A stretch of DNA of 26,905 nucleotides from Litorimonas sp964610115. Its GTDB lineage: Bacteria; Pseudomonadota; Alphaproteobacteria; Caulobacterales; Maricaulaceae. Of this stretch, positions 15,909-24,301 are shown in pieces. Both the position numbers and the translations under genes were made by a program. The DNA is taken from the NCBI GenBank assembly GCA_964610115.1, contig CAZSUW010000030.1, positions 1 to 26,905 on the forward strand, given 5' to 3'. Under the pieces are notes generated by a model that was not told the DNA's origin, ran no database searches, and worked only from the letters and a program-made list of their open reading frames with translations. How positions within the stretch are numbered: position 1 is the stretch's first letter; the number at the start of each line of letters is the position of its first letter.

Positions 15909-17939
15909 ATGAACCACATCCAGGGTACAGTTGACGCGATCGAAAGCGCTTATGAGCGTCGCCAGTCCATCCGGCGTGCAGATGACTATTTTTGGCTGCA
16001 ACGCCTGTGCGATGTCACGGGTGATGGCTGTTTGGTCATCAATCGCGATCTTCGCATCGAATATAGTGATGTACGCGCTGCGGATCATTTGGAGATTCCA
16101 CGAGAAACCATTGGTGCTGGCTCGGATTTCTCGGATTTAACGCTTCATTTGGCGGAACTCGGATATTTTGGGCCCGGCGATCCGCGCGCTTTTCAGGCGC
16201 TTTTTAAAGATCTCCTTGTCAATCAGCGTATGAAGCAAGGCGGCGACGAACATGTTCTGCGCGCCACGACCCCTCATGGTCGTCAGATTGTCATGGTGAT
16301 GACCTATGGCCTAGATGACCGATTTATCGTTGTCGTAAGAGATAAAACGGATGCCTTTGTAGAAGAACAAGCGCTGAGTACGGCCCTAAAAGTTGGGGAG
16401 AGTGGCTATTGGCTGTTCAATCTCACCACCCGCGAATTTCAAATGCAGGGTGGGCAGCTCCTCACCTCAGGCGCGTTCGGAACGGAAAAGATTGACAATA
16501 TCGACACGTTTATAAGCCTCATCCATAAAGATGATATCAGTCGCATGAAGGAATCCTTAGCGGCCTGTATTGAAACGCGCAAACCCCAGACTTTGACATT
16601 CCGTGTCGTTGATCAGTCAAAACAAAATCATTGGATCAAGTCGCACATGATGCCGAAGATTGATGAGGCAACGACTGTCAGGACTATCATTTGCTTCTTT
16701 CATGACGTCTCGTCACAGCTTCGCACCCAAGATGAGTTGCGCTCGGCCCAAGAACGCGCCGAGCGCGCCTTAAAAGCGAAAACGGCTTTTCTCGCGCGGC
16801 TATCTCATGAAATTCGGACACCCATGAATGCGGTTATCGGTATGGCCGATGCCCTTATCCATCACCACGATGACCCAGCGATCAAACCGAAGCTCACACT
16901 CATTCAAGATTCTGCCGAACGCATTATCCGTTTGGTCGATGAAACGCTTCAACATACGAAACTTGAAGAGGAACAGATCGAGCTAGATCCGCGCGATTGT
17001 TCACCGCGCCTATTGGCAGAGCGTATTTGCGCCATGTGGACAGAACAGGCGCGTAAATCCGGTACGTCCCTTAACCTTCGTATTGACCCGTCTGTCCCGG
17101 ATCAGATTGTTTTTGATGACTTCCGCTTAGAACAATGCCTCAATAATGTTCTGTCCAATGCGGTTAAATTCACAGAGTCCGGCACGATCGATATAATCCT
17201 CAGCACTGCCGGTCACTCCCGATCCAACCACCTTATCATCGCTGTGCGCGACACCGGCATTGGCATGACAGAAGCGCAGCAAAAGCGTGTCTTTTTGCCC
17301 TATAAACAAGCGGATAGGAGCATTTCTTCGCGTTACGGTGGGACGGGTCTTGGTATGTCGATTACCAAAGATCTGATCGAGTTAATGAATGGGCGGATAA
17401 CGGTTAAGTCAGAAGAAGGGCGTGGATCCCTTTTCGTTATCACCCTACCGATTGTCTTGCCCGGAGAAAACGCTGTAGGATCTGATGAACTCGTCAGTGA
17501 TTTGCTGCAAACAGAGGAAGCAGAAGCAACAGATTATAGCGAAGCACGTATTCTCATCGTAGATGACAACGCCACAAACCATATGGTTATCGGGTCCCTG
17601 CTCCAAAATGTTGTAAAAGACACGGTCATGGCGCTTAACGGCGAAGAAGCAATCAAGCGCCTTAAGGATAGCGGACCCTTTGATGTGGTTCTGATGGATA
17701 TTCATATGCCCGTGATGGACGGGATCGAAGCGACGCTCGCAATACGGTCTTGTCACGAAGATTACGCGGAAGTTCCTATCATCGCCCTGACTGCCGATCC
17801 ACAATATCAGCAAGCCCGTTTATGTAAAAACATTGGTATGGATGAAGCTATGGCAAAGCCCGTCCGTCTAATCTCTATCCTCGAATGTTTCGATCGGGTT
17901 CTGACCGCCAGAAAACAGGCCATGTTAGAGGCGGCTTAA
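15909..17939 (+). CDS. Soluble hybrid histidine kinase (PAS-PAS-HisKA-HATPase-REC)
   Basis: This is a sensor kinase with no transmembrane segment. Residues about 25-150 and 170-280 look like two PAS-type sensory modules. A short helical linker follows, then the HisKA domain with His300 in FLARLSHEIRTPMNAVIGM. The HATPase domain has N box QCLNNVLSNAVKFTESG, G1 DTGIGM and G2 GTGLGMSI. A C-terminal receiver has acidic pocket ILIVDDNATNH, phosphoacceptor Asp597 in LMDIHMPVMDG, and LTAD before the conserved lysine in AMAKPV. I chose ATG 15909 because of an AGGAG eight bases upstream. A GTG at 15879 with GGGAG six bases before it is a real alternative and adds ten residues. No partner regulator or phosphotransferase is adjacent. 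The signal is unknown. Confidence 0.92.
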   Translation: MNHIQGTVDAIESAYERRQSIRRADDYFWLQRLCDVTGDGCLVINRDLRIEYSDVRAADHLEIPRETIGAGSDFSDLTLHLAELGYFGPGDPRAFQALFKDLLVNQRMKQGGDEHVLRATTPHGRQIVMVMTYGLDDRFIVVVRDKTDAFVEEQALSTALKVGESGYWLFNLTTREFQMQGGQLLTSGAFGTEKIDNIDTFISLIHKDDISRMKESLAACIETRKPQTLTFRVVDQSKQNHWIKSHMMPKIDEATTVRTIICFFHDVSSQLRTQDELRSAQERAERALKAKTAFLARLSHEIRTPMNAVIGMADALIHHHDDPAIKPKLTLIQDSAERIIRLVDETLQHTKLEEEQIELDPRDCSPRLLAERICAMWTEQARKSGTSLNLRIDPSVPDQIVFDDFRLEQCLNNVLSNAVKFTESGTIDIILSTAGHSRSNHLIIAVRDTGIGMTEAQQKRVFLPYKQADRSISSRYGGTGLGMSITKDLIELMNGRITVKSEEGRGSLFVITLPIVLPGENAVGSDELVSDLLQTEEAEATDYSEARILIVDDNATNHMVIGSLLQNVVKDTVMALNGEEAIKRLKDSGPFDVVLMDIHMPVMDGIEATLAIRSCHEDYAEVPIIALTADPQYQQARLCKNIGMDEAMAKPVRLISILECFDRVLTARKQAMLEAA

Positions 17940-18025
17940 GCTTCATAGCGGCTCTTCAGCGTTTATTCGCTCGAAATCACGACTTCGGGCTGACAGACCT
18001 CACAACTGTGTTTACACGGAAGGGT

Positions 18026-19729
18026 ATGACACAGACTAAATATTGCCTCCTATTTCTTGCCAGTTTGGCAACGGCTTGTACGCAAGGGGCCACGCCACCG
18101 GACGAAACTTTGCCCGCTATCACAGCCAACGCCCTGTGTTTCTCTGGCGGGACTATACACACGGCTGACGATGCCCAGCCTCAGGTTGACGCCGTGGCCT
18201 CTGTCAATGACCGGATCACATATGCCGGCCCTGCGACTGGCGATTGGTGCCCTGCCGGCGCCCTCCACGTTAAGCTCGACGGCGCAGCCCTCTATCCTGG
18301 TTTGACGGATGCGCACGCTCACCTGATAGGGATCGGGAAACGCGAAATGGAGTTCGATCTTACCGGAACGAAGAGTGTCGCTGATTTGCAGGACCGCGTG
18401 CGAGCGGTCGCCCAGGCGACGCCAAAAGGGGAAACCATTTACGGCGATGGCTGGATCGAAACATTCTGGCCGGAAGACCGCTTTCCCAGTCGTGATGACC
18501 TCGATGCGGTCACAACGGACCACCCCGTGATTCTACAGCGTAGTGACGGTCATGCGTCTGTCGCCAACAGTCTCGCCCTTTCTCTCTCTAACATAGATGA
18601 AACGACGCAAGACCCATTTGGCGGGGCCATAAATCGTGACGCAAATGGCCGCGCGACCGGTATGTTGATCGATAACGCCCAACGCCTCACCGCCGCGCTG
18701 ATCCCCGACATGGACGAAGCCGCGCGTCGCCAAGCGTTCAAGCTCGGATCAGAGGTTTATGCCTCTCGCGGATGGGCGAACATTCATTCCATGAGCGTGG
18801 TTGCGAGTAATGTTGCGCTTATGGATGAACTGTCCGCAAGCGGTGATATCGGCATTCGTGTCTATAATTCTGTCGGAATGCACATTGATAACGTAAAGGA
18901 TGATCCGCTCGACATAGATGCCTTCCCGACCAGCGCCTCTCCGCGTGTGGTGACCCGGGCCATTAAACTCTATGCCGACGGGGCGCTCGGCTCTCGCGGG
19001 GCGGCTTTACACGAACCTTACAGCGATGATCCCGGAAATACGGGTTTGATCACGCTCGACAAAGCGGCGACCATGCCGGTGCTGGAAAAGGCCCTGAGAG
19101 AAGGCTTGCAGATCAATATCCACGCCATTGGTGACGCTGGGAACCGGACGGTGCTGGATTGGTATGAAGAGGCCTTCGCCGCCGTTCCGGCGTCTGAACG
19201 CGCGGTTGCTGATCCACGCTGGCGGATTGAGCATAGTCAGATTTTGGACCTGAACGATATTGACCGTTTTGAAGCGCTTGGCGTGATCCCGTCCATGCAG
19301 CCGAGCCACGCGATTGGCGATCTACACTTCGCCGTTCAGCGTCTCGGCCCGCGTCGTCTAAGAGGCGGCTATGCTTGGCGCGCTTTGATCGATAGCGGAT
19401 CAATCATTGCAGGCGGTTCTGACGCGCCGGTGGAAGTCGGCGATCCCCGTATTGAATTCCACGCTGCCATGCTGCGTACAGACTTGCAGGGCTATAGCAA
19501 TTCCAATTGGCAAATGGACCAAAGGGTTGAGCCGCAAGAAGCGCTGAAAATGTTCACACTCTGGCCGGCTTATGCGGCCTTCCAAGAAGATGAACTGGGC
19601 AGCATTGAAGTCGGCAAGAAAGCCGATTTCAGCATATTCGACGCCGATTTCTTAGACGAAAACATTCTGCCTATGGATACAAATCCCATCATGACGGTCG
19701 TGGACGGCAAAGTCGTTTGGGAAAAATAG
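18026..19729 (+). CDS. Amidohydrolase family 3 lipoprotein (YtcJ-like)
   Basis: The 567-residue protein is a metal-dependent hydrolase of the YtcJ/N-acyl-D-amino-acid-deacylase-like branch. Its N-terminus is a lipoprotein signal ending LASLATAC, with Cys18 as the lipidation site, so it would be exported and membrane-tethered. Metal-binding His97 and His99 lie in LTDAHAHL. A lysine likely carboxylated is in IKLYADGALGSRGA. Further metal/substrate residues are in INIHAIGDAGN, WRIEHSQ and GGSDAPVE. ATG 18026 follows GGAAGGG at short spacing. The frame is open to 17885 inside the kinase gene, which I reject. Substrate is unknown: amide, acylated amino acid or cyclic compounds are all possible. 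It lies 86 nt downstream of the kinase. Confidence 0.9.
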   Translation: MTQTKYCLLFLASLATACTQGATPPDETLPAITANALCFSGGTIHTADDAQPQVDAVASVNDRITYAGPATGDWCPAGALHVKLDGAALYPGLTDAHAHLIGIGKREMEFDLTGTKSVADLQDRVRAVAQATPKGETIYGDGWIETFWPEDRFPSRDDLDAVTTDHPVILQRSDGHASVANSLALSLSNIDETTQDPFGGAINRDANGRATGMLIDNAQRLTAALIPDMDEAARRQAFKLGSEVYASRGWANIHSMSVVASNVALMDELSASGDIGIRVYNSVGMHIDNVKDDPLDIDAFPTSASPRVVTRAIKLYADGALGSRGAALHEPYSDDPGNTGLITLDKAATMPVLEKALREGLQINIHAIGDAGNRTVLDWYEEAFAAVPASERAVADPRWRIEHSQILDLNDIDRFEALGVIPSMQPSHAIGDLHFAVQRLGPRRLRGGYAWRALIDSGSIIAGGSDAPVEVGDPRIEFHAAMLRTDLQGYSNSNWQMDQRVEPQEALKMFTLWPAYAAFQEDELGSIEVGKKADFSIFDADFLDENILPMDTNPIMTVVDGKVVWEK

Positions 19730-19737
19730 ATCAATAA

Positions 19738-19758
19738 AAGAGCGGGTACGCCGCTCTT
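19738..19758. terminator. Bidirectional intrinsic terminator
   Basis: AAGAGCGG (19738-19745), loop GTACG and CCGCTCTT (19751-19758) form a perfect 8-bp stem between convergent genes. Read on the minus strand the stem runs into TTTTATT, a good tail for the yajQ operon. On the plus strand the tail (CTCACGTTT) is weak. Confidence 0.75.
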
Positions 19759-19787
19759 CTCACGTTTACGATGAGCGATTTCTAAGC

Positions 19788-20273
19788 CTAATCGCGGAAG
19801 TTTTTAAACTGAACGGGCTGTTCCAAGCCTAGCCCTTTGATCAGCTGCATTGTCGCTTGCAGGTCGTCACGTTTCTTGCCCGTGACCCGCAGCTCTTCGC
19901 CTTGGATCGCGACCTGAACCTTCGTCTTGCTGTCTTTGACGGCTTTCACGATTTTCTTGGCCATATCGCGATCAATGCCTTCTTTGACCGTGATGACCTG
20001 TCGCACAGACAGGCCGGAGCCTGGTTCAACCTTGCCGTAATCCAACTGGCCCGGCTCGATCCCGCGCTTATGCAAATGGCCGCGCAGCATTTCGTGGACT
20101 TGTTTCAGCTTCAGCTCATCATCGGCCACAACCTTCAGACCGCCTTCAATCGCCTCAACAGCGGCAAGTGAGCCTTTAAAATCGTAGCGCGTGCCGATTT
20201 CGCGTGTGGCATTACCGACCGCATTTTTGATCTCGGCCATGTCAACTTCGCTGACAACGTCAAAGCTGGGCAT
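19788..20273 (-). CDS. yajQ: YajQ family nucleotide-binding protein (UPF0234)
   Basis: YajQ proteins are small cytoplasmic proteins with two ferredoxin-like domains. Some (Xanthomonas, Pseudomonas) bind cyclic di-GMP and modulate transcription. The 161-residue protein matches along its length: MPSFDVVSEVDMAEIKNAV at the start, TRYDFKGS, and the C-terminal KVQVAIQGEELRVTGKKRDDLQATM block. It is the last gene of a lipid-type catabolic operon, beginning four bases after the acyl-CoA dehydrogenase stop. A hairpin terminator follows. No functional link to the upstream genes is established. Confidence 0.95.
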   Translation of the reverse strand: MPSFDVVSEVDMAEIKNAVGNATREIGTRYDFKGSLAAVEAIEGGLKVVADDELKLKQVHEMLRGHLHKRGIEPGQLDYGKVEPGSGLSVRQVITVKEGIDRDMAKKIVKAVKDSKTKVQVAIQGEELRVTGKKRDDLQATMQLIKGLGLEQPVQFKNFRD

Positions 20274-20277
20274 TCCC

Positions 20278-21543
20278 CTATCCCTTATTCATATAGGCTT
20301 TGAGCTCTTTGCGCGCGACCTGCATGCGGTGCACGGCATCCGGGCCATCGGCGTAACGCAACGTGCGCATTTGGATGAACATGCCCGCCAGTGGCGTGTC
20401 TTGGCTAATGCCGACACCACCATGCATTTGCATGGCTTCATCAATACACTTTAGCGCAACTTGGGGCGCGGCCACTTTGATCATGGAGATGTAAGGCGCG
20501 GCCGCCGCCGTATCGCCTGTATCCATCATAGCGGCGGCTTTCAGGCAGAGCAGTCGTGCCTGTTCGATCCCGATCCGGCAATCCGCGATAATGTCGTAAT
20601 TCGCGCCGAGCTTGGCCAGCGGACGCCCAAAAGCCGTCCGGGCGACCGAGCGCTCGCAGAGCAATTGCAGCGCGCGTTCGGCTTGACCAATAGCGCGCAT
20701 GCAGTGGTGGATACGACCGGGGCCAAGGCGGCCTTGGCTGACTTCAAAGCCGCGGCCTTCACCGATCAAAAGCGCATCCGCCGGAATACGCACATTTTCA
20801 AACTTCATGTGCAAGTGACCATGCGGCGCATCATCTTGGCCGAAGATTGTCATCGCGCGTAGCTTGGTGATGCCAGGAAGGTCAGCCGGAACGACAAACA
20901 TAGAATGCTGCTTATGGCGGCGGGACCGGTCATCGCCCTTTGGTTCTGTCCGGGCCATCAAAATATAGACCTGACAGCGTGGATCTCCGGCGCCGGACGA
21001 CCAGTATTTCTCGCCATTTAGCACCCACTCATCGCCGTCTTTTTCCGCGCGAAATTCCAGGTTCGTCGCGTCAGAACTGGCCACATCGGGTTCGGTCATC
21101 AGATAGGCGGAACGGATCTTGCCCTCTAACATGGGCTCTAACCAGCGCTCTTTATGCTCTTCCGTGCCATACTTCTCGAACACTTCCATATTGCCCGTGT
21201 CTGGCGCGGAGCAGTTGAAGACTTCCGGCGCAAGATGGCACCAGCCCATCTGCTCGGCCAAATGCGCATATTCGACTGTCGTCAAACCAAAGCCTTTGTC
21301 AGACGCGGTTAGGCCGGTTTTTGTCAGCCAGAAGTTCCACAGCCCTTTTGACTTGGCTTTGTCTTTGAGCTTTTCCAGCGTCTCAATCTGCCACGGGGTA
21401 TGCTGCCAGCGATCCGGCGCATTTTCTGTTTCGTGATGCCATTGGCTTTCGATGGGTAGGATGTCCTCCTGAACCATTTGGGTCACATCGCGCAGAATAG
21501 GCTTCAGGCGATCAGACACGCCAAGGCAAAGAGTATCGGTCAT
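20278..21543 (-). CDS. Acyl-CoA dehydrogenase, ACAD10/11-like
   Basis: This 421-residue FAD-dependent acyl-CoA dehydrogenase has the long-type architecture. An N-terminal helical domain is followed by a beta-domain with AYLMTEPDVASSDATNLEF and the flavin-contact segment NGEKYWSSGAGDPRC. The C-terminal helical domain includes GRIHHCMRAIGQAERALQLLCER, the RTAFGRPLAKLGANYDIIAD motif, MQMHGGVGISQDTPLAGMF and RYADGPDAVHRMQVARKEL. These last blocks match the group that includes ACAD11 and bacterial dehydrogenases paired with APH-type kinases. Its ATG overlaps the kinase stop as TAATG, so translation is coupled. I infer action on a phosphorylated 4-hydroxyacyl-CoA made by the kinase; ordinary beta-oxidation of an unusual acyl chain is the alternative. 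Confidence 0.93.
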   Translation of the reverse strand: MTDTLCLGVSDRLKPILRDVTQMVQEDILPIESQWHHETENAPDRWQHTPWQIETLEKLKDKAKSKGLWNFWLTKTGLTASDKGFGLTTVEYAHLAEQMGWCHLAPEVFNCSAPDTGNMEVFEKYGTEEHKERWLEPMLEGKIRSAYLMTEPDVASSDATNLEFRAEKDGDEWVLNGEKYWSSGAGDPRCQVYILMARTEPKGDDRSRRHKQHSMFVVPADLPGITKLRAMTIFGQDDAPHGHLHMKFENVRIPADALLIGEGRGFEVSQGRLGPGRIHHCMRAIGQAERALQLLCERSVARTAFGRPLAKLGANYDIIADCRIGIEQARLLCLKAAAMMDTGDTAAAAPYISMIKVAAPQVALKCIDEAMQMHGGVGISQDTPLAGMFIQMRTLRYADGPDAVHRMQVARKELKAYMNKG

Positions 21544-22610
21544 TAGAGGGTTCCCTGTTCAATTTTCACGCGCGCAAGGGCGCCGAGCGCTTCCACACTC
21601 TGGTTCATAGTCGCAAACCGCTTATCCTGTGTTTGACCGCGGACATAACGGGCATGGATTTGCTGGATAATGACGGCCAAGCGCCAAATCCCGTAGACAA
21701 AGTAATAATGGATATCGGACACATCCGTTCCCGTGAGCTCGCCATAGCGTGCAGCAAATTCGGCCCGGGTCGGCATGCCGGGCGCGGCAGAGGGCTGGCG
21801 GATCATCATCTGCATCGGTGCGGGGTCATTCGCTTCGATCCAGTATGACAGCGTATTGCCGAGATCCATAAGCGGATCGCCAATCGCGCAGATTTCCCAG
21901 TCGATCAGCGCTGCGATCTGGCACGGATCATTCGGGTCCAATATCGCATTGTCGATGCGGTAGTCGCCGTGCAGAACGCCGACCTTATCGCTCTCGGCAG
22001 GCATATTGTCTTCCAGCCACTTTTGAACGTCGTCAAAGCGTGTGATCCCGTCCGTATGCGCTTTGTCCCAGCGCTTATTCCAGCCCGTAATCTGACGTTC
22101 GACATAGCCTTGCGGGCGACCGAAATCTTCGAGGCCCAATGCTTTCCAATCGAGCGTGTGAAGCTTGGCGAGCGCTTGAATAAAATTATCCCCTAGCTGC
22201 GCCGTATCATCTTCTGACCATCTCCATTCTGATGGTATCGTTTTGTGAATCAGCGGGCCGTCTACGCGGTCCATGACGTAAAATTCTTTGCCGATAATGC
22301 TCTCATCATCGGTGTAGAAAACTGTTTGCGGGACTTGCGCGAACGCCGGTTTCAGGTCGCGCATGATCCGGTATTCACGGAACATATTATGCCCCGCCTT
22401 GGGCAGTGGCCCAAAGGGCGGACGGCGCAACACGAGGCGACGGTCGGGATAATCAATGGCGTAAGTCAGGTTGGAATTACCAGACGGATATTGTGTAACC
22501 TGCGGTATGCCAGACAGGCCCTCAACGGCAGCTTTCAGCGCGGCATCGACGGCGGCAACGTCCAGCCCCTCGCCTTCGCGGACATCAATCGTTGCGTTCT
22601 CACCCGCCAT
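21543..22610 (-). CDS. APH-type phosphotransferase (ACAD10/11 kinase-half-like)
   Basis: This 355-residue aminoglycoside-phosphotransferase-fold protein has an N-lobe with a YPSGNSNLTYAI nucleotide loop. The Brenner catalytic motif is His214-Gly215-Asp216 to Asn221 in GVLHGDYRIDN. The metal-binding Asp238 is in ALIDWEICAIGDPLMDLG. The same group forms the N-terminal half of mammalian ACAD10/ACAD11 and includes LvaA of Pseudomonas levulinate catabolism. I therefore infer a hydroxyacyl-CoA kinase, not antibiotic resistance. The frame is open to 22643, but the ATG at 22610 overlaps the SDR stop (TAATG) and matches a natural N-terminus. Its own stop overlaps the dehydrogenase start in the same way. 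Confidence 0.92.
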   Translation of the reverse strand: MAGENATIDVREGEGLDVAAVDAALKAAVEGLSGIPQVTQYPSGNSNLTYAIDYPDRRLVLRRPPFGPLPKAGHNMFREYRIMRDLKPAFAQVPQTVFYTDDESIIGKEFYVMDRVDGPLIHKTIPSEWRWSEDDTAQLGDNFIQALAKLHTLDWKALGLEDFGRPQGYVERQITGWNKRWDKAHTDGITRFDDVQKWLEDNMPAESDKVGVLHGDYRIDNAILDPNDPCQIAALIDWEICAIGDPLMDLGNTLSYWIEANDPAPMQMMIRQPSAAPGMPTRAEFAARYGELTGTDVSDIHYYFVYGIWRLAVIIQQIHARYVRGQTQDKRFATMNQSVEALGALARVKIEQGTL

Positions 22611-23380
22611 TAGAGCGTGGCTCCGCCGTCTACGACCGTGCATTGGCCGGTGTAGAAGCTGGCTTCGTCGCTGACCATAAAGAGGACCGCGCCGACCATT
22701 TCTTCGGGTTGGGCAAAGCGTTTGATCGCCATCGTCATGTCGAGATATTTGTCCACGCCGGGTGCGTTTTTCAAGGCGCTGGCTAGTTTTGTATCGACCG
22801 GCCCGGGGAGCAGCGCATTGACGCGAACGCCATCACCTTTCTTGTCGTCGCTATATTCCTTCGCCATGCCTTGTGTCATCGCGATGAGTGCTGACTTTGT
22901 CATTGCGTAGACCACACGCATTGGGGCGGGCTGCAAACCGTCAATAGAGGCCACATTGACAACAGAACCGCCGCCGTCACGCTTGAGCATGGGATAGGCT
23001 TTCGACGTCAGAAAGTATGGCCCTCGTGTATTGACCGCGAACGTCTTATCATAAGCATCTTCGGCGATAGCGTGAGCCGGACCGAAATGCGGATTGGTCG
23101 CCCCATTATTGATAAGGATGTCGAGGCGTCCATGCTCTTCTTCGATCATCGCAAGGACTTTGTCGTGATGGTCAAGCTCGCCGAGGTGAAGCTCTGCAAA
23201 GCTGGCTGAACCGCCTTTTTCTTTAATCTCGTCAGCGACTTTGGCGCAGGCCTCGGGCTTTCGAGACGTGCACACAACATGCGCGCCATGTTCAGCGAGA
23301 CCGTGGGCGATCGCTTCACCAATCCCGCGTGATGCGCCGGCAACCAGCGCCACTTTTCCTGTCAGATCAAATCGAGCCAT
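22610..23380 (-). CDS. Short-chain dehydrogenase/reductase (SDR) 1
   Basis: The 256-residue classical SDR has the NAD(P)-binding GASRGIG motif at residues 15-21, an NNGA motif in LDILINNGATN, and a catalytic Ser in NVASIDG followed by Tyr-x3-Lys in VVYAMTKSAL. The PG motif is in ALLPGPVDT, and the C-terminus is TGQCTVVDGGATL. An arginine after the glycine motif and in CTSRKP suggests NADP(H) preference. It starts 11 nt after SDR2 and ends in a TAATG overlap with the kinase gene. In this operon it could reduce a 4-oxoacyl-CoA or oxidise a 3-hydroxyacyl-CoA. Confidence 0.93.
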   Translation of the reverse strand: MARFDLTGKVALVAGASRGIGEAIAHGLAEHGAHVVCTSRKPEACAKVADEIKEKGGSASFAELHLGELDHHDKVLAMIEEEHGRLDILINNGATNPHFGPAHAIAEDAYDKTFAVNTRGPYFLTSKAYPMLKRDGGGSVVNVASIDGLQPAPMRVVYAMTKSALIAMTQGMAKEYSDDKKGDGVRVNALLPGPVDTKLASALKNAPGVDKYLDMTMAIKRFAQPEEMVGAVLFMVSDEASFYTGQCTVVDGGATL

Positions 23381-23391
23381 AGTTTTTCGTC

Positions 23392-24168
23392 CTAAAAAAT
23401 ACCGGAGTTTGACGCCTTCAGCTTTGCGAGCATTTTACGCATACCCGCCAGCCAACCATCCGGGTCCATAGCCCGCGCAATATAGTATTTTTGCGCGATG
23501 GGGTGAGGTAGAACCAAGAACCGGTCTTCTTCCATTGCCAATTTCAGGGCATTGGCCACATCCTCCGGCTCGAGTAATTCTTCGCGATTGCCCGAAAAGT
23601 CCGCGCCCGCCGTCATGTTCGTGCGAACATATTGGGGACAGATGCAGTGGCTTTTAATGCCTTGGTCGCCATGCTCGATCGCAATGCTTTCGGCAAAGCT
23701 GACAGCTGCATGTTTGGTGCAGCTATAGCTGGCAGATCCGACCTGATTAAGCAGGCCTGCGGCGGACGCTGTGATCACAAATGTCCCCTCACCGCGCTCT
23801 AACCATGCCGGCATCAAACGACGCGCCGCATAAACGCTGCCCATAACATTGACCTGCCAGGATAGTTCCCAGCCTTTATTACTGCCGCCCGCAACATGAG
23901 GACCGTTTGCATCGCCAACACCGGCGTTGGATACAAAAATATCAACTGGTCCCAGATCGGCTTCCACTCCGTCTATGAACTGCCGAACGCTGTCTTCCGA
24001 CGTTACGTCACAGACATAGGGTTTCGTACCTATGGCCTTTGCGGCATCTTCAGGCGCTCGAAGATCAGACAAGGCGACTTTCGCCCCATTGGCGGCGAAC
24101 ATCTCCCCAATCGCGCGTCCTATTCCACCGGATGCGCCCGTTATTGCAACAATCTTATTTTCAAACAT
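23392..24168 (-). CDS. Short-chain dehydrogenase/reductase (SDR) 2
   Basis: The 258-residue classical SDR has TGASGGIG near residues 10-17 and an acidic residue in ALSDLRAP at the end of the second strand, which points to NAD(H). It also has a VSNAGVGDANG segment with NAG and a catalytic Ser in TASAAG with Tyr-x3-Lys in SYSCTKHAAVSF. The C-terminus is longer and basic (MRKMLAKLKAS) rather than the usual DGG end, so it differs from SDR1. It is the first gene of the operon and faces the divergent DUF3667 gene across 133 bp, where the operon promoter should lie. A weak AGGCGG precedes the ATG. Confidence 0.92.
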   Translation of the reverse strand: MFENKIVAITGASGGIGRAIGEMFAANGAKVALSDLRAPEDAAKAIGTKPYVCDVTSEDSVRQFIDGVEADLGPVDIFVSNAGVGDANGPHVAGGSNKGWELSWQVNVMGSVYAARRLMPAWLERGEGTFVITASAAGLLNQVGSASYSCTKHAAVSFAESIAIEHGDQGIKSHCICPQYVRTNMTAGADFSGNREELLEPEDVANALKLAMEEDRFLVLPHPIAQKYYIARAMDPDGWLAGMRKMLAKLKASNSGIF

Positions 24169-24301
24169 GCCGCCTAACTACACGCGCAGGCCAGCGGGGC
24201 AAGACGCAAGGCGCGCCTTTCATATGGGCGATGAAAACACCTTTTTCCGCAGAACTCACTCCATACTTCCTGACGCGGTCGATTTACGTTAGGGCAACGT
24301 T

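Noticed and set aside
21543..22610. Aminoglycoside resistance gene
   Set aside because: The APH fold is present, but pairing with an acyl-CoA dehydrogenase and SDR genes points to metabolism.
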